Shown here: one piece after another, positions 1-19,442 of the stretch
How the letters are laid out: each line of letters opens with the position of its first letter
Numbering within the stretch: position 1 is the first letter of the stretch
Source: Datnioides undecimradiatus
Taxonomy: Eukaryota; Chordata; Actinopteri; Lobotiformes; Datnioididae
Direction of reading: 5' to 3'
Assembly (NCBI GenBank): GCA_008933995.1
Contig: WARS01000054.1
Span: forward strand, 806,001 to 870,000
DNA: 64,000 nucleotides
The notes under the pieces: generated by a model
Databases searched by the model: none
What the model was told of the DNA's origin: nothing
What the model saw: the letters and a program-made list of their open reading frames with translations, nothing else
Program-made: the position numbers and the translations under genes

Positions 1-93
1 GAAACAATCAGCGATGCTTCCTGAAACCTTTCCAGCTTTAATTGCTGCTGGTTATTATAAAAATAGATTTTGAGGAGAGCATGAGTGTGTAAA

Positions 94-112
94 TGTGTGT
101 GTGTGTGTGTGT
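94..112. repeat. (TG)9 repeat next to the wt1 exon 3 donor
   Basis: Reads (AC)n in the transcript and begins within the donor itself (GTAACACAC). Confidence 0.9.
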
Positions 113-114
113 TA

Positions 115-6560
<6,446 letters not shown>

Positions 6561-6673
6561 GCTCTCAGCCCCTCTGTGTGTGTGTGTGTGTGTGTATGAG
6601 GAGGGTGGGAGGTGGAGTCAGGAGGTGATGAGGGACAGGAGCCCTCCGACTTCATTCATTTAGTGTACGCTGA

Positions 6674-6677
<4 letters not shown>

Positions 6678-6714
<37 letters not shown>
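6678..6714. repeat. (CA)n microsatellite
   Basis: About 18 CA units in the wt1 upstream region; a (TG)11 lies nearby at 6574-6595 in the complementary orientation. Confidence 0.9.
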
Positions 6715-6716
<2 letters not shown>

Positions 6717-8236
6717 TGACCCCAGTGAATTTAAAAAGATAATCTTTTTTTTTTTTAACATTTTGAGAAAAATTCATTATGAGGAATTTTCCTCATTATG
6801 AGGAATTTTTCTCAGTTTTTTTGAGAAAGAAATGAGGAACCCCAGATGAACATCTTCCTCATAAATCTACACTGAGAGGCTGATTTTTGTCAGCTAGTTG
6901 AATTTTTCAGGCTCAGGTACACAGACACGTATTACCTTTAGTCAAAAAAAACATCAGAGCAGCTATTTTAAGACGCTTCTAATCGAAAAGAAATATCTGT
7001 AACATGCTGTGATGGTCTATTAAAATATTAATATTCACCTGGACAGAGACAGAGGGGCCTCGCGCGGGAATCCCTTTTTTAAAGGAATAAAATGAAATTA
7101 AACATATGAGCCTGTAGAGAACACTGTTGGTTTAAGTTACACCTCCGTTTACCTCCTGGATCAGGTACATATCTAATTAGTTTTGAATGATTTTTAATCA
7201 TTATGGGGGGGGGAAATGAAAACGCTTTAATTAATTAATTAGGTACACAACGACCCGCGTGACTATAAATCCAGTGGATTTACGCGCTGAGTCCCACGCC
7301 TTTTTTTTTTTTTTTCGTTTATTCCATTTTACACGCTTTAATATGTACAGCTGATATTCAGGCCAGAGTGACAGTGGAGCGGGGAGACCTGCGTTAAAAA
7401 GGCCTGAGACGCTGACACAGTATTCGATTACAAATATGATTTATGGTTGCTGGACAAATACATTTAAAAACGTCGGGCATATTTTAAATAAATGAGGCAT
7501 TTTATCATTTAGTTTCAATTAAATTCAGATTTTTTTTTAATTTATATTGCACGGTTAAAAAATGTGCATAACGAATAATTTTATTCTAGCACTACATTAA
7601 CCAAATATTATAAATAAATACATTTGAGATAAATACATAAACCATAATGCACTTTACGAGTCTTTATAATGCACAGTTAGTCGTCCCAGGTTCTCTGAAG
7701 AACCTTCCTCCACCGCAGTGTGTTAAACTCTGAGTATTCAGATACGGCCGCGTCTCATTCTGAGACCCGCTTCTGTCGTTTGTTGTGTTTCTCCCTGACA
7801 CCACTGTTTGATTTGTGTTGTGCAATCTGCTGCGTGACCTACTGTAGTGTTTGCCTTTTGTACATTACTGTTTTATTTGTCTCCAACTTTGTAATGAAAT
7901 GAAGGTCCAGCTGGTAGATTTCAGCTCCAGACCCGGGCGTGTTCTCGAGGTCCATCCTGTCTCTATGTTTAAGACGCTGTTCTCATCTTTGTGTAAAATG
8001 ACAAACAAGTGTGTTTTTCCTGAGATGTTAGACTGATAAACAGCTTCAATTCACAATCCTGTGAAACGTCAGGTCCTCACAACCTGCAAGTGTTTGACAT
8101 TTCTGCTGAATTAACCAAGTGTCCAAGCTGGCACATTTGCTTCTCAGCCGAGTCCCTCTAAAGTCCAAGAGCTCAGACAGACATCTACATTCAGGTGTTA
8201 TGTTTATAGCATTTAGGCTTTTAATAGTTTTTACAT

Positions 8237-8238
<2 letters not shown>

Positions 8239-8279
<41 letters not shown>
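8239..8279. repeat. (ATT)n microsatellite
   Basis: About 13 uninterrupted TAT/ATT units just left of the CpG-rich patch. Confidence 0.95.
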
Positions 8280-8299
8280 CTAAGTGCTCCACACAGACG

Positions 8300-8480
8300 C
8301 TTTTCCCCTTCAGTCCGCGCTCTTTCTGCTCTCTGTTAAATGATAAGCGTCCGCGAAGTCCGTTAGAATCTTCTTATGCGTCCGTGCGCGTGAGTGCGTG
8401 TGTGTCGGTCGCGGCGCGCGACAGGCTAAAGGGAGGATAACGTCTCATTTAATGCAAATCTCGTGTTTTAGCACCTGCGC
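8300..8480. promoter_or_regulatory. CpG-rich patch with POU octamer, about 2.3 kb upstream of wt1
   Basis: This short interval is dense in CG dinucleotides (for example CGGTCGCGGCGCGCGAC around 8405-8421), unlike the AT-rich DNA around it. It ends with a perfect octamer ATGCAAAT at 8452-8459. It could be a distal wt1 promoter or the start of an antisense transcript comparable to mammalian WT1-AS. Neither is shown by the sequence alone. Confidence 0.4.
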
Positions 8481-10405
8481 GAGGCGCCCAGTGACACACA
8501 TGGCCTGAAAAAAAACCCCAAAACATGCAAACCGAACCGAACAGTCTGCGATAAGAACACAATGAAAAGGATCAGGTCTTCTTCCGTCACCTCAGGACTC
8601 CTGCTGCACCTGAAAAAAAAAACAGAAATCAGACACGTTATGCGAACAAAACTGATCTGAAGTCAATAGATGTCAGCTTTATTAATGTCTCTGCATGAAT
8701 TCATTTTGTAATAATTTTAGTAATTAGTTATTTTTTAGTTTTTTTTATTCTAAATTTCTCCTATTAATTCTTCTTCTTCGTTTTAACTGATCAATCGGCA
8801 TTAAATTCAACCCTTAAATCTAATAATAATAATATAATTTTGCTGAATCTCACAGTTTCTGAGTCTTCGGCCTCTTTTTAGCTTTCATTCATTAAACTGA
8901 ATATCCAGCTCTTCTTTACTGCTCCCTTGTCATCCTTCAGCATTTCTCTGTGGACCCGCTTCAGCGTGTTCCAGGAGAAACGGGCCGATGGTTGTGCGTG
9001 ACCCCGCAGCCGCACAAGTCCAGATGGCCTGAAGACCAGGAGGGGGACAGCTATGATGAAGCATCTTCACACAAGCCCACTGTCACATCCACTCCGAATA
9101 ACCCTTCAAAACTGACTCATTATAAAAACATAAATCAAAATGTGTGTGTTTTTGTGTGTTTTTCCTTAAAGATACGACAAATGTGAACAGAGTTTTAGAG
9201 TCTGTTCAGAGTCTGAGGCTGAACCTGGATCATTCACAGCATGTGGATATAAATGATTCCTCTTGTGCATTTTGGCCCCGGTCTGTCTGATCGTCTGTGT
9301 GCTGCGTGTGCACGTTTTGAATTGTTGTCTGTTTGCCTCTTAAGGTCAGTGTGACACGGGAGTTTGCGTGTGCGCAGCCAGAGAAGCGTCAGCTCTGGAT
9401 ACAAGAACCGTGATGTGATGTTTGCGGTGTCTGGAGACGCTTGGAAGATGCTGCCGCTCATTGCCTTGGTTGTCACCGCCAGGATATCCAAATATGGGCA
9501 TAAGGAGGAGTTGGATGAGCTGGGAGCAGCTACTGTGATGGCTGAGACATCTGTCAATCAAGGCAATATACACACATATATAATTATTTTTTAATTACAA
9601 GGACAAAGTCGGAAGTGAAATTAGCTTTTGAGGCTTAAAACTTGCACGGCAATAGAGTGAGATCAATTCAGGAAGTAAGTCATGCCGTAGAAGAGTCATG
9701 TGACTTAAAGGTACCCAGCGTGTGGAGCAGTGGAGACTGTAACTTCCCTCACATTAATCCATACAACCGATACGTTTTCAGTCATGTTGTCAACATTATT
9801 TGCCAGTTGTCAGTTGAGTTTTGACTGGTGCTATTTAATCACCACACTGTCCTCACGCTGCGCAGTGGTTTAATGGCACCTGACTGAAGAACCAGCACCA
9901 TTTCCTAATGATCACCTAACAGAAGCGGATGGAAAGGCGCATTAATCCAAAATTCAGTTGACATGTACACCTTGTTGTGTTTGCCTCTTCACCCTGTGGC
10001 CATCAGACAAACTGCAGCTTAAAGCGCAGCTCCCTTTAGGCCAAACTATTCACCTGCAATACCGCTCAGTCAGCAGGAAAGATTAAAAGAAAACCATCTT
10101 TTTAAAAATACAAAGTGAACATTTAAAAAAAAAAATGATTTATTTTCACTTTATCTACCTGTGGCGACTGCGGTATGGCTCTGGTGAACGTCAGCTCTGA
10201 CCCCCACAGCAGCACTTTCCCTGTTTCTGCAGTAAACAAAGGCCACATCTCCCCACGCCGCACTTAAACTGTGCACTGGGAAATAGTTCATTTGAAATAT
10301 CCTTGATACTGGGCTGAACTGCTACTTTATAATAGCACACTGTCTGTTCAGATTGCTGCCAACTGAAAACAATCACATTTTTGTCAAAATCATGTCTCTC
10401 AGACA

Positions 10406-10407
<2 letters not shown>

Positions 10408-10446
<39 letters not shown>
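10408..10446. repeat. (TG)n microsatellite
   Basis: About 19 TG units. CA-rich tracts lie close by at 10555-10582 and 10953-10986. Confidence 0.9.
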
Positions 10447-10452
<6 letters not shown>

Positions 10453-11403
10453 TTGAGCAGTGCCACTTTTTCTGATCAAAGGCCTGTTATCGACTGATGA
10501 TCCACGTTTTTGCCAGCTGTCTTGTGGCCGTGGCAACCAACCAACAAACAAACAAACACACACACAGACACACACACACACTGACACACCAGAAACTTTC
10601 ACATTAGATAAGTTATTTTTAACGGCCGCCTACAGAATCCGAGTGATTTCCTCGTCATCTTGTAAAACGGATCACATTTGGAAAACAAACAGAAGAAAAC
10701 ACTGATTTAATAAGAACTCGACCGAGATGGAAACATGGCCACTTTAAAGCCACTGGGACAGATGTTGCAGTGTCAAACAGCTGGACACAGTTAGTCTTCA
10801 GCATTATTAACCAAAACTTTATCAAACAAGTCCTCCAGCTTCAACATCATGTCTTGATTTTGGGGACTCATTTGTATTTTCCTGAGGCTTGTGCGCTTCA
10901 AGACAAACGGCTGCTCAGTGGGCCAAAGTCGCTGGCAAACTGCCACTGGTGGACACAAACACAAACACAAACACACACACACACACGAAGACTGACTGAA
11001 GCACTGCAGTGTCACAGTTAAAGTGGGTTTTCCCCCTCTTAACGGAAGTGTCCACTCAGCGCTTTTCTTCCCATCATGCTCTTCCCCTGGAACCAATTAC
11101 AGCTCCGACATGTCCCAGTTTGTTTTACACACCACACGTCACAGGATGCAGCGCACAAGTAACACAGCGTGTGTTGTTGCTGTTTACTTTTTGTGCGTTT
11201 ACAGCAATTCGGTGTGCATTTACGTGTGTGTGCGTGTGCGCGTGTGTGTGTGTGCGTGCACATAAGTGTGACTCTGGGTGTATCTGTGTTAAACTAATGA
11301 GCAGAGATAGATGGTGACTTCACCATCTGGAAATCTAGTCTGGCTCTCTCTGCGCAAAGAACTGCTGACCCATGATTCAACTCTTCAACTCTGCAAGGAA
11401 CAG

Positions 11404-11423
11404 AGAGAGAGAGAGAGAGAGAG
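11404..11423. repeat. (GA)n repeat
   Basis: About ten GA units followed by a purine-rich GGTGAGGAGGAGAGG stretch. Confidence 0.85.
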
Positions 11424-11659
11424 GGTGAGGAGGAGAGGATGAGGGAGGAGGCAGGAGGAGCGCTGCGTTAAAAGTGCTTGTCACGAGGAGAAGAATCAGT
11501 GTGTCAGACTACTTTGTTCAGCCATCAACAAGCATCCTGGAAATAAGAGAGCGTGTGCACATATGCATACGCACTCACGCGTGCATGTGCACTCTCACTT
11601 TCACCCGTGCACATGACTGATGCTGTTTCCCTCAGAGCCAGACAGTGGCTGACGCGGGG

Positions 11660-11880
11660 AGTAAAATGGATGTTGTGCTAATGAGCGGTGAGCTCGTGTG
11701 ACTCAGTATTAATCAGATCATTAAAGCGGGGTTTCACATTACAATTAGCTGATCTGTAATAGCGCTCACAATGCACCGTACACTGTATAAAACATGTAAA
11801 TGGCAGATTAATGCACTAAATTCCCCAATAATCCACAACCTGTTCATTCTCATTTTGCTTCTTTCAATCACAGACTAATT
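11660..11880. promoter_or_regulatory. Candidate conserved non-coding element upstream of wt1
   Basis: Low-repeat AT-rich sequence with ATTAATCAGATCATTAAAG, ACAATTAGCTGATCTGTAAT and GGCAGATTAATGCACTAAAT. Its texture is typical of vertebrate developmental enhancers. No frame or repeat explains it. Confidence 0.3.
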
Positions 11881-12174
11881 CGTTACTGTATGTCAGTGGT
11901 TCAGCCCAAAGCCGGAGCACTGAAGCTTTCACATGCGCGACTCTCGCTCGGTTACACAGAGGAGCTAACATGTTTCTTTGCTACGAAGGCCTTTGAATTG
12001 TGACTGAAACTCTGTCACTATGCTAACTGCTTTGAAGCAGCGCTAATCAGATCAGATCAACTGAAGGGATGAGGCACATGATGATTAGCATTTGACGCTG
12101 CAGCTTCCCTGAAGCTCTCCGGACTGCTTCTCAATCACTGCTTTTAAAGTAAGGCTGTTAATGATACTTGACAA

Positions 12175-12275
12175 TGTGTTACTTGATTGATTTGATTGAT
12201 TGTGTTTTGCCATTGTAAAAAAAGAAGCCATTTTTAATGTCTTGCCTTGTAAAATAAAGGTTAAATTAAAAAAAA
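12175..12275 (+). repeat. Possible retroelement tail ending in AATAAAGGTTAAATTAAAA
   Basis: GTTTTGCCATTGTAAAAAAA, then CTTGTAAAATAAAGGTTAAA and an A-rich end resemble the tail of a fish retroposon. It is short and diverged. Confidence 0.3.
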
Positions 12276-12614
12276 TAATCATTAACTAGCAGGGTCCTGC
12301 ATTAAACACAAGCGGCACATTTTGTGTAGCAACTACCTTCTTTAACAATCTTACACTCCTTTCAGCTGCCGTCGCCTGTTGAACACAACGTTTTGCTCTG
12401 TGTTTTGCTGATAAATAGACGCTGATCCATCATGATAAGCCCTGTGATCTCTGATGGGACTCAGACTGAGAAATAAGCCAGCAGCACAAAGACAGGCAGC
12501 CACAGTGAGACGGCCAGGTCTGTCTGCCGCTCCTCTCCCTCTCGTCTTTTCGTCTCAGTCTTCTCTCACTTCTTCCTCAGGAACACACAAACACAGATCA
12601 ATGGGGAAAGACAA

Positions 12615-12640
12615 CCACACACACACACACACACACACAC
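12615..12640. repeat. (CA)n microsatellite
   Basis: About 13 CA units. Confidence 0.9.
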
Positions 12641-13234
12641 CTCCGCTCTCCATATTAACATGGCTGCCCTCTCTCCCAGAGGAGCGCTCAGGCATCTGAC
12701 CAGTCGACCAATCTGGTCCGAAGATTGATGGCCCCCGCGGCCAATGGAATGCATTCCTGCTCAATGAACAACAAATTATCTTCAAATGAAAACTGGACTA
12801 GCTTACCCCCGGTGCTCTCCCAGTGATCCCAGTGTGGAAATATTTTGTTTTTCCACACACAGACGACTCATGTTAAGGTGGAGCACCTTTAAATAGGCGA
12901 CTCCATCACTGTCACTAGGCCTCCTCCAGTCTGCCTTCTCCTGCTCTCTCTCTGATTCCACAAACCCGACTAAAACAAAACAAAGCCTGCTCTGAAAACC
13001 TTTGAGTCTCATGAAATAATGCGTCAATGTACATTTCAAACAGTCTTTTAATCAATTTCTAAAAATACAATATATAACTATATGCTTTCAAAAATTATTT
13101 GTGGTACTGGAAGTGTTTCTACATCAGTCTAACCTTTGTAAATCCACTCTAGAGTGAGAGTCTGAAGCAATGATCGGATTAATCTTAATGCACAGATCCG
13201 AGCTGGGGTTATTGCACGCAGTTGTGTGTCACCT

Positions 13235-13236
<2 letters not shown>

Positions 13237-13279
<43 letters not shown>
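13237..13279. repeat. (GT)n microsatellite
   Basis: About 21 GT units; a second, interrupted GT tract follows at 13418-13449. Confidence 0.95.
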
Positions 13280-15139
13280 GGTGCGACCCCAGGTGCACAG
13301 TATATTTTGCCTCTGCGTGCAATATATTTTTATGTGTGAAGCTCTCTTTTGTTTCAGCAGGTTGAGTCTAGATAAGTTCGTCCCAGATGGTTCCTCCCTG
13401 CTCTTTTACAGACAAACTGTGTGTGTGTGTGTGTTTGTGTGTGTGTGTTTGTTCTGGATCCTAAAGTCTGAGCTATTTGCTGATATGAAGAAAGAGGGAG
13501 GAGCCCCTCTACATACAGGTGGCAAACGGTACAGGAATGAAGAGATCACTTTATCTGTTACATTTGGTCCCAACCAAACTTCATAGAAAAAAGTGCCATT
13601 TTTTGATAATCATGCCAGTAAAACACATTTAATGTAAAAAGTGACTGAGAGCATTAAAAAAAAAAGATAGAAAGAGGAGTAGACAGCAGTTCCTCTTGGT
13701 CTAGTTCTTTGTTTTACAGTTTCTAGTTGCTCTCTTCCTCATGCTATGCTGTTGGTTTTGGCCTTGCTGCACACCAGACCTTGAGCTGAACAATGTGGAG
13801 AAACTTGCACGTGTCTCAAAGACACACCCACAGTAACTTCCACAAACCCCTACTGTGCCATTGTAAAATGAGCATTTGGATATCAGAAGATGCAGCAAGA
13901 CAAGAACACAGCCGGTTACAACACCGCAGGGAGTTCAGCAGACGAGAAAACGCTCATCTTGTTTTATGTTTTAATTCTCAGTGGAAACAGGAAAAATCTA
14001 TAAACGGTCCCAAGAAGGGGGCGTCTCGGGGAGGCAGAATTATGAAGAAAAATGAGCTACCGGTGTTACGAAACTGAATCGGCAACAGCTTTTTGAGGCC
14101 GTTGGACACTTTGCATATTAAAGTTGGCCCAAAGTCTCTGCAAACTCCCTTGGTTTGATGACTCACAGATTAGAGGCACAGAGAGTGAGGATGGGGAGAG
14201 GTTACGCACTGGTCACACACAAAAAGCAACTCTATGCAAACATTTGAGTCTGAATCCAAAGCTGGAATCTTTTTTTAAGCTTTTTTTTTTTTTGCACTGA
14301 CAATGGTAATTAATGGCTGTGAGTGAACCAGGTGACCTTCAACCCCCGAATAATGTTTTCTTTGGTCAATGTTGGTCTCAAATTTACAACCCGCTGAGGA
14401 CAGAGACGCTCCCTGCAAACACAGGTGGTGAGCCGGATTCCACTGGACTCTATCTGAAGATGTTTGAGTAAACACCCGCCACCTTGCAAATAATATAAAG
14501 GGTGCTCTCTGGGCCCGGTCTTAGCGGATACGGGACTTGATCCAAGAGACAAAGATAGTGAGAGAGAGTGGTACCACCAGCTGCAGTCTCAGTTATTAAA
14601 AACACACAGGCAACCTTGAATCAACCACACACACCAACACGTGCACGCAAACGCCAACCCTCAAAGAACAAAAGAGCTACGGCTTGGAATAACTTTTGCC
14701 TGCACGTAGCATCATTAGCATTACTTCATATTTATGACAACCTTATGAATATTAGCATTCACAATCAGCACTGGTTCGGTCTCCACCAACTCCCTTTTTC
14801 TGCAGCAGATCATTGGACCTGTTAGAGGAGCACAGGTGTTACTGATGAGGCTGTCAGTTTGTTTTTTTACACCTCTGCTTAGCCAAGTTAGCTGGTTGCT
14901 AATTCAATCAGTCATTTAATGTGGGGCAGGCAGCGCACAGTGGGTTCATCTGAGCTTCTTTCTACTAAAGAGTAGTGAAGGTGAATCAAAATAATGAAAC
15001 GGTGAGCTGAAACATGTCGAGATGCTTTGCTGAGGTGGGCGACCACAGGGCTGAGTGATAATTCACAATTGATGTCAAGTGATGATTTGACAGCTGTTAG
15101 ACTGATAGATCTTCTCATCTCGCTGGACAGGAAGCAGAT

Positions 15140-15353
15140 TGTCACGGTTTGAGTTTAAGTTTTGTTTTTGATCATTTCCTGTTTTCCTCCTGTCTGTTCA
15201 TTTTGGATTTTTGGACTTGGATTTCTGTTCGCCTAATCCCCAGTAAGCTTTGTGTTTCTTTTGAGTAATACACCCATTCAAACCCCTGTCCAGTGTTCGC
15301 ATTTCAGGCCTACCCCTAGTGTCTCCTGCTCCCTGTGTGGCGCTAACATAACA
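15140..15353. mobile_element. Possible retroelement remnant or solo LTR
   Basis: The segment begins TGTCACGG and ends CATAACA. Inside are GTTTTGTTTTTG, GAGTAATACACCCATTCAAA and a CAGTGTTCGCATTTCAGGCC block, all reminiscent of fish retroelement termini. No target duplication was found, so this is tentative. Confidence 0.25.
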
Positions 15354-16859
15354 GAAATAGGTATATTCCAATCATTTTGAATTGTTCCTAGTGCAAGCAA
15401 CGTAATTTGACGTTTCTCCATCATGTGTCTTGTATCTCATTCTCACTGAAAACGACCTAAGCCACTTCTATTGAATAATGAGTGTCCTCCCGCAAAAGGA
15501 CAGTAATAACTCAGTATTAATGTACGCGAGAGAAATTTCCTGTTTTCTCGTGAAAGTGTTGATTTCTAGGAAAACATAAGCAGGATTTTACGGATGTTTT
15601 TGTCGAGGCAGATGTGAAAAAGAGGCCAAAGGGAGAGGTTGAACTATACAGACAGTCAAACACACACAGATGTGGACTTGCTATCAGCTTGAGCAGTCTG
15701 TGTGAAGTAAGTTATGCTCCGGTTGTTGCAGACAATTCTTCAAAGATACTATCTCTGTCTCCGAGTGGACAGCTGAAGGAAGAACTTCTAAATCAGTACG
15801 TATATATATTTTCAGAGCTGAGCACTGGAGCAACAAATCACAGCTCTCTCCTTAATATCCAGCCAAATCCACCGACACAATCTGAAGCTGCAGACGTGAG
15901 TTAATATACATCTGAAAATCTCTCCAAACATTCGACCCACTTGAGATGCCTGCGATTTAACTCTACAGACACTTGAAATTGTCTGATGCTACGGCAGCCT
16001 GTAAAGAACTGGTGATCCATCAGTCTCCTGTAAAGTATTTTGTTGACTACGGCGTCCGATTGGTTACACCATCCATCAATTAAAACAAGAATGCAGCCTG
16101 TGGAGGCCTCGTCTTCGTGTAACTTGCGTCAGTTTTTAGGATAAATCAATACACTGTAGGGAGACATGTGGAGGTGGGGTTTGGCTTTTGCCCGGGTCGC
16201 GTTCACAGGAAGTGGGATGGGATATTGGGATGGAAAAAAATACAAAAGAGACTTTGAGTAAACACACGAAACCTGAACTGACTCTTCTCTGATAAGGATG
16301 CTCTGCTGGTAAAACAAAGGCTGTAAATAGAAGGGGTGGACAGTGTGAGATCAACCTTAGAAAAAAACATAGAGAATAGAGATAAGGTCAACAGAGGTAA
16401 TCCAACCAGCTGTAAGCCTTACCAAACTTGCCAGGCGCCTGTAGGCATGGCTGATCACAGATGGTCAAGATAAATGACACAAGACAACAGAGAAATGTAA
16501 CAAAGTGTGAACGGTGAAAATAACCCAGTCAAGGCTGCACAGTCTCTGATGAGTGGGTGGGGACGGAGGGTGCCGTTGAGGCTGCTTTGGTGCTGTGCTC
16601 CATGCTGTCATAGTAACCTCTGATCCAAACACAAGCGCGCGGGAAACAAGACTTTCTCAGTATTATGATCATACAGTGAACAGTAAACAGGTGAGTGAAG
16701 TTCCATCAAATGTTAATTCCAACAAACACCAATTAACAGAAAATAATACTATTCAAAAAGATGAGAAATAAAATACATATATAAATATCAAAATAAGATT
16801 CATGCAATAATAATAGAATAATGGTAATAGTCTGTTTATCATTTAGAAAAACCTACAAA

Positions 16860-17612
16860 ACTAAGACTTTTAACACTCTCAGGTCTGTCAGGTAAACATG
16901 TAGCCAGCTGATTGTTAGCTTAGCTTAGCATAAGTGGGAAACAGTTAGCCTGGCTATGTTAATATGCGGATTTAACACTACATTAACATGCTTCATTTCA
17001 TTCGTTTGATTAGTACAAAGCTAAAGTTGAGGTTTTAACTGGGGTTATGTGCTGGACTATCTCTTGGCACAGGCACAACAACTTCCTGGAGTCATTCCTG
17101 GGACCAGAGCCAGACGTTCACAGGACTGCTTGCTTCCATAGCTGCGATGCAATTTAGTTTTGTTCTGTCAGAAGCAGTGGTTTGCCTGACAGATTTTGCT
17201 AATTTGCTGGCATTTTGTTGATTTTTATGCTTCTACTATTTTATTATTATTTATTTTATTTTACTATTATATTTTATTTTGAAAATCAACCAAAAATTGT
17301 TTTGTCTGACATCCTGCCCAGCTTGATCTGTCCTGTGTATCTTTATGTGGCTTACATCACAAACACACTAGACAGATATTCTCCTTGAAGCAAACAGAGA
17401 GCTGCTTCTGGGACGCCTCTGAGACCTGCTGCGGTGCGTCCTGTGGAACTGCAAGTAACGTCTAAAATCCCTGTGATCAGACGCAGGAGCCGTGTTGCAG
17501 CCTGCACGCAATGCAGCACTTAAGAGGAGCACAAGAGTGGAATCACTTCTCTTACCCAGCTCGATAAAGAAAATGTATAAGTGTTTCCCAAAATGTCAAA
17601 ATACTCCTTTAA
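16860..17612. mobile_element. Dispersed teleost repeat with GTTAGCTTAGCTTAGC core
   Basis: Ordered blocks match a repeat I know from many fish genomes: CTCTCAGGTCTGT, then GTTAGCTTAGCTTAGCATAA (16915 on), GGGAAACAG, TTAGCCTGGCT, GGGTTATGTGCTGGACTATC (17042 on) and ACTTCCTGGAGTC. It closes with TTTCCCAAAATGTCAAAAT and CTCCTTTAA at 17585-17612, which reads as the inverse of the usual left end. The left terminus is diverged or missing. Family assignment is from memory, not a database search. Confidence 0.6.
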
Positions 17613-18040
17613 CAGCACTGAGTGTCCAGTGACACCTTAACCACAGGAAAGTATAATTGAATAATAAACCAAAAAATATGCTTCAGTAAACACAGACACA
17701 GATTTCCTGCAAACACATTCAGAAATATACACACATATGTGCAGGATAAGTAAAATATTAGTAATAAAAGTGTTTTTCAAGATATGCAGAGAGCAAAAAA
17801 CACTTTGGAATGTGTCCTCCCACCCTTCCACACAGGACTAACTACTTGACTCTCAGGCTCCAGTGATCTAACATTGGCCTCCATCTTCATCTTGTCCTTG
17901 TCACCTGCTCATAATGAGCCGGAGTCAGTCAGCCAACCAGCACAATAAAGTAGCTAACAGGGAGACAGAGCGGAGCAGATGACCCAGCTGGCAAGACGGC
18001 TCAGAGTAGCGCTGAAACAGATATCAGTGAGAGGAAGGAG

Positions 18041-18075
18041 TGTGTATGTGTGTGTGTGTGTGTGTGTGCGTGTGT
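18041..18075. repeat. (TG)n microsatellite, interrupted
   Basis: TG repeat with single TA and CG interruptions. Confidence 0.85.
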
Positions 18076-19442
18076 TGGGTTCACCGGGTGGTCAACTGAA
18101 AGTGTTTCACAGAAAGCAACATTCTTGGCTCGTCCCCTGTTAAAAGAGGGGTTTCACTACAAGAAAAGGTTTGATCTCGTAAACCAATGAAACTTTGTAC
18201 CTTCATTTACTCCCCGCTCTTCCTAAACAGAGTGGTTGCTGTTTTAGGTATGCTGGCTAATTTAAACAGCTGCTGCGTTTTTAAGTCTCTACTCTGTTAT
18301 GCTACAGTGCTACAGTGCAGTTTTCAGTCCACGTTTAACACAATCACCTTTACCCAGCAAGTTTATTTCAACTTACAGCCGGCGCTGTCAGATCTTGGGT
18401 TAATCAACTGATGTCCGATGCTTCATCACTTATGTGCTAATGATCTAGTTGGTTAAAATCCGCACATTGTTTTTGTTGGAGAGGTCATGGAATGATGAAA
18501 AAATGCTAAAGTTCAATGTAATTAAGGCTAAAATGAGCTATTATTGCCTTGAAAGTTATATAATTTTTATTTAGCCGTGTTGGCGAGTAGAAAGTGATGG
18601 CAGTCATGATTAAAAATGGACAAGTGATCCCACTGACTGGCCCATTAACCACTCAGATACATCTCAGGTCTGTTTGTTTTGATAGTCAGGCAGCAGGGAC
18701 ACAGATGAATGTCTTTCTGTGTTGTGATTCCATTAGCAGGGCCAATGTCATTTTCCCACTCTCTACAGCCGATAGCCTCTGGATTTTCATTCTCTGGACC
18801 CACTGCCCTCTGCTCAGAGAGGGCATTCCCGATATGGGGTACATGTCTGGATGACCCAGTAGAATGGTGGTGGTGGTGGGGGCAAGACCCAGGAGATAAA
18901 GAGTGAATAAAAGGACAGAACAAATCCAGCCAAAATGGAAATTTTACAATCTCACTAGAGGGTAGTAATTTATTTGTCCTCACTCGCCACAGTTTCAGTC
19001 TGAACAAGGTCAAAGATATAAATATAAAATGAGAGGGAAGTGGCCCCTATGAGACGATGTGGAATTCCCTCTGGGTACGTGATGCATTAATACTGACCAA
19101 GCCATGGTCTTTTTATTGTAATCTTCTGATTGACAGTGAAGAGGCAGTAGAATCTGCGAGGACACTTCCTCTCACAGTGGCAGTAACAGCTGTTAATTAG
19201 TATTTAGAAGTGATACTAGGTTGGATCCAAATGATCATTCAAACAGTTAACAATGTAGTGAAAAAGCATGTGACTCATTTGTTTATCTATATCTGGTTGA
19301 AAAGGGCTCATGATGCAGAGAGAGGCTGTCTCACAATGGGATGACGGACCCAAGAGTGACTTATCACATGTCCTTAAGCTTTGCAGACACCATACTCTTA
19401 GAAATAACTATGCTCTGATCAGCAGCCACTTATTCTAAAACC

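Noticed and set aside
9364-9594. 76-codon plus-strand frame with fairly gene-like composition
   Set aside because: No family match, opposing open frames of equal length, and the TCTGTCAATCAAG end resembles dispersed fish repeats.
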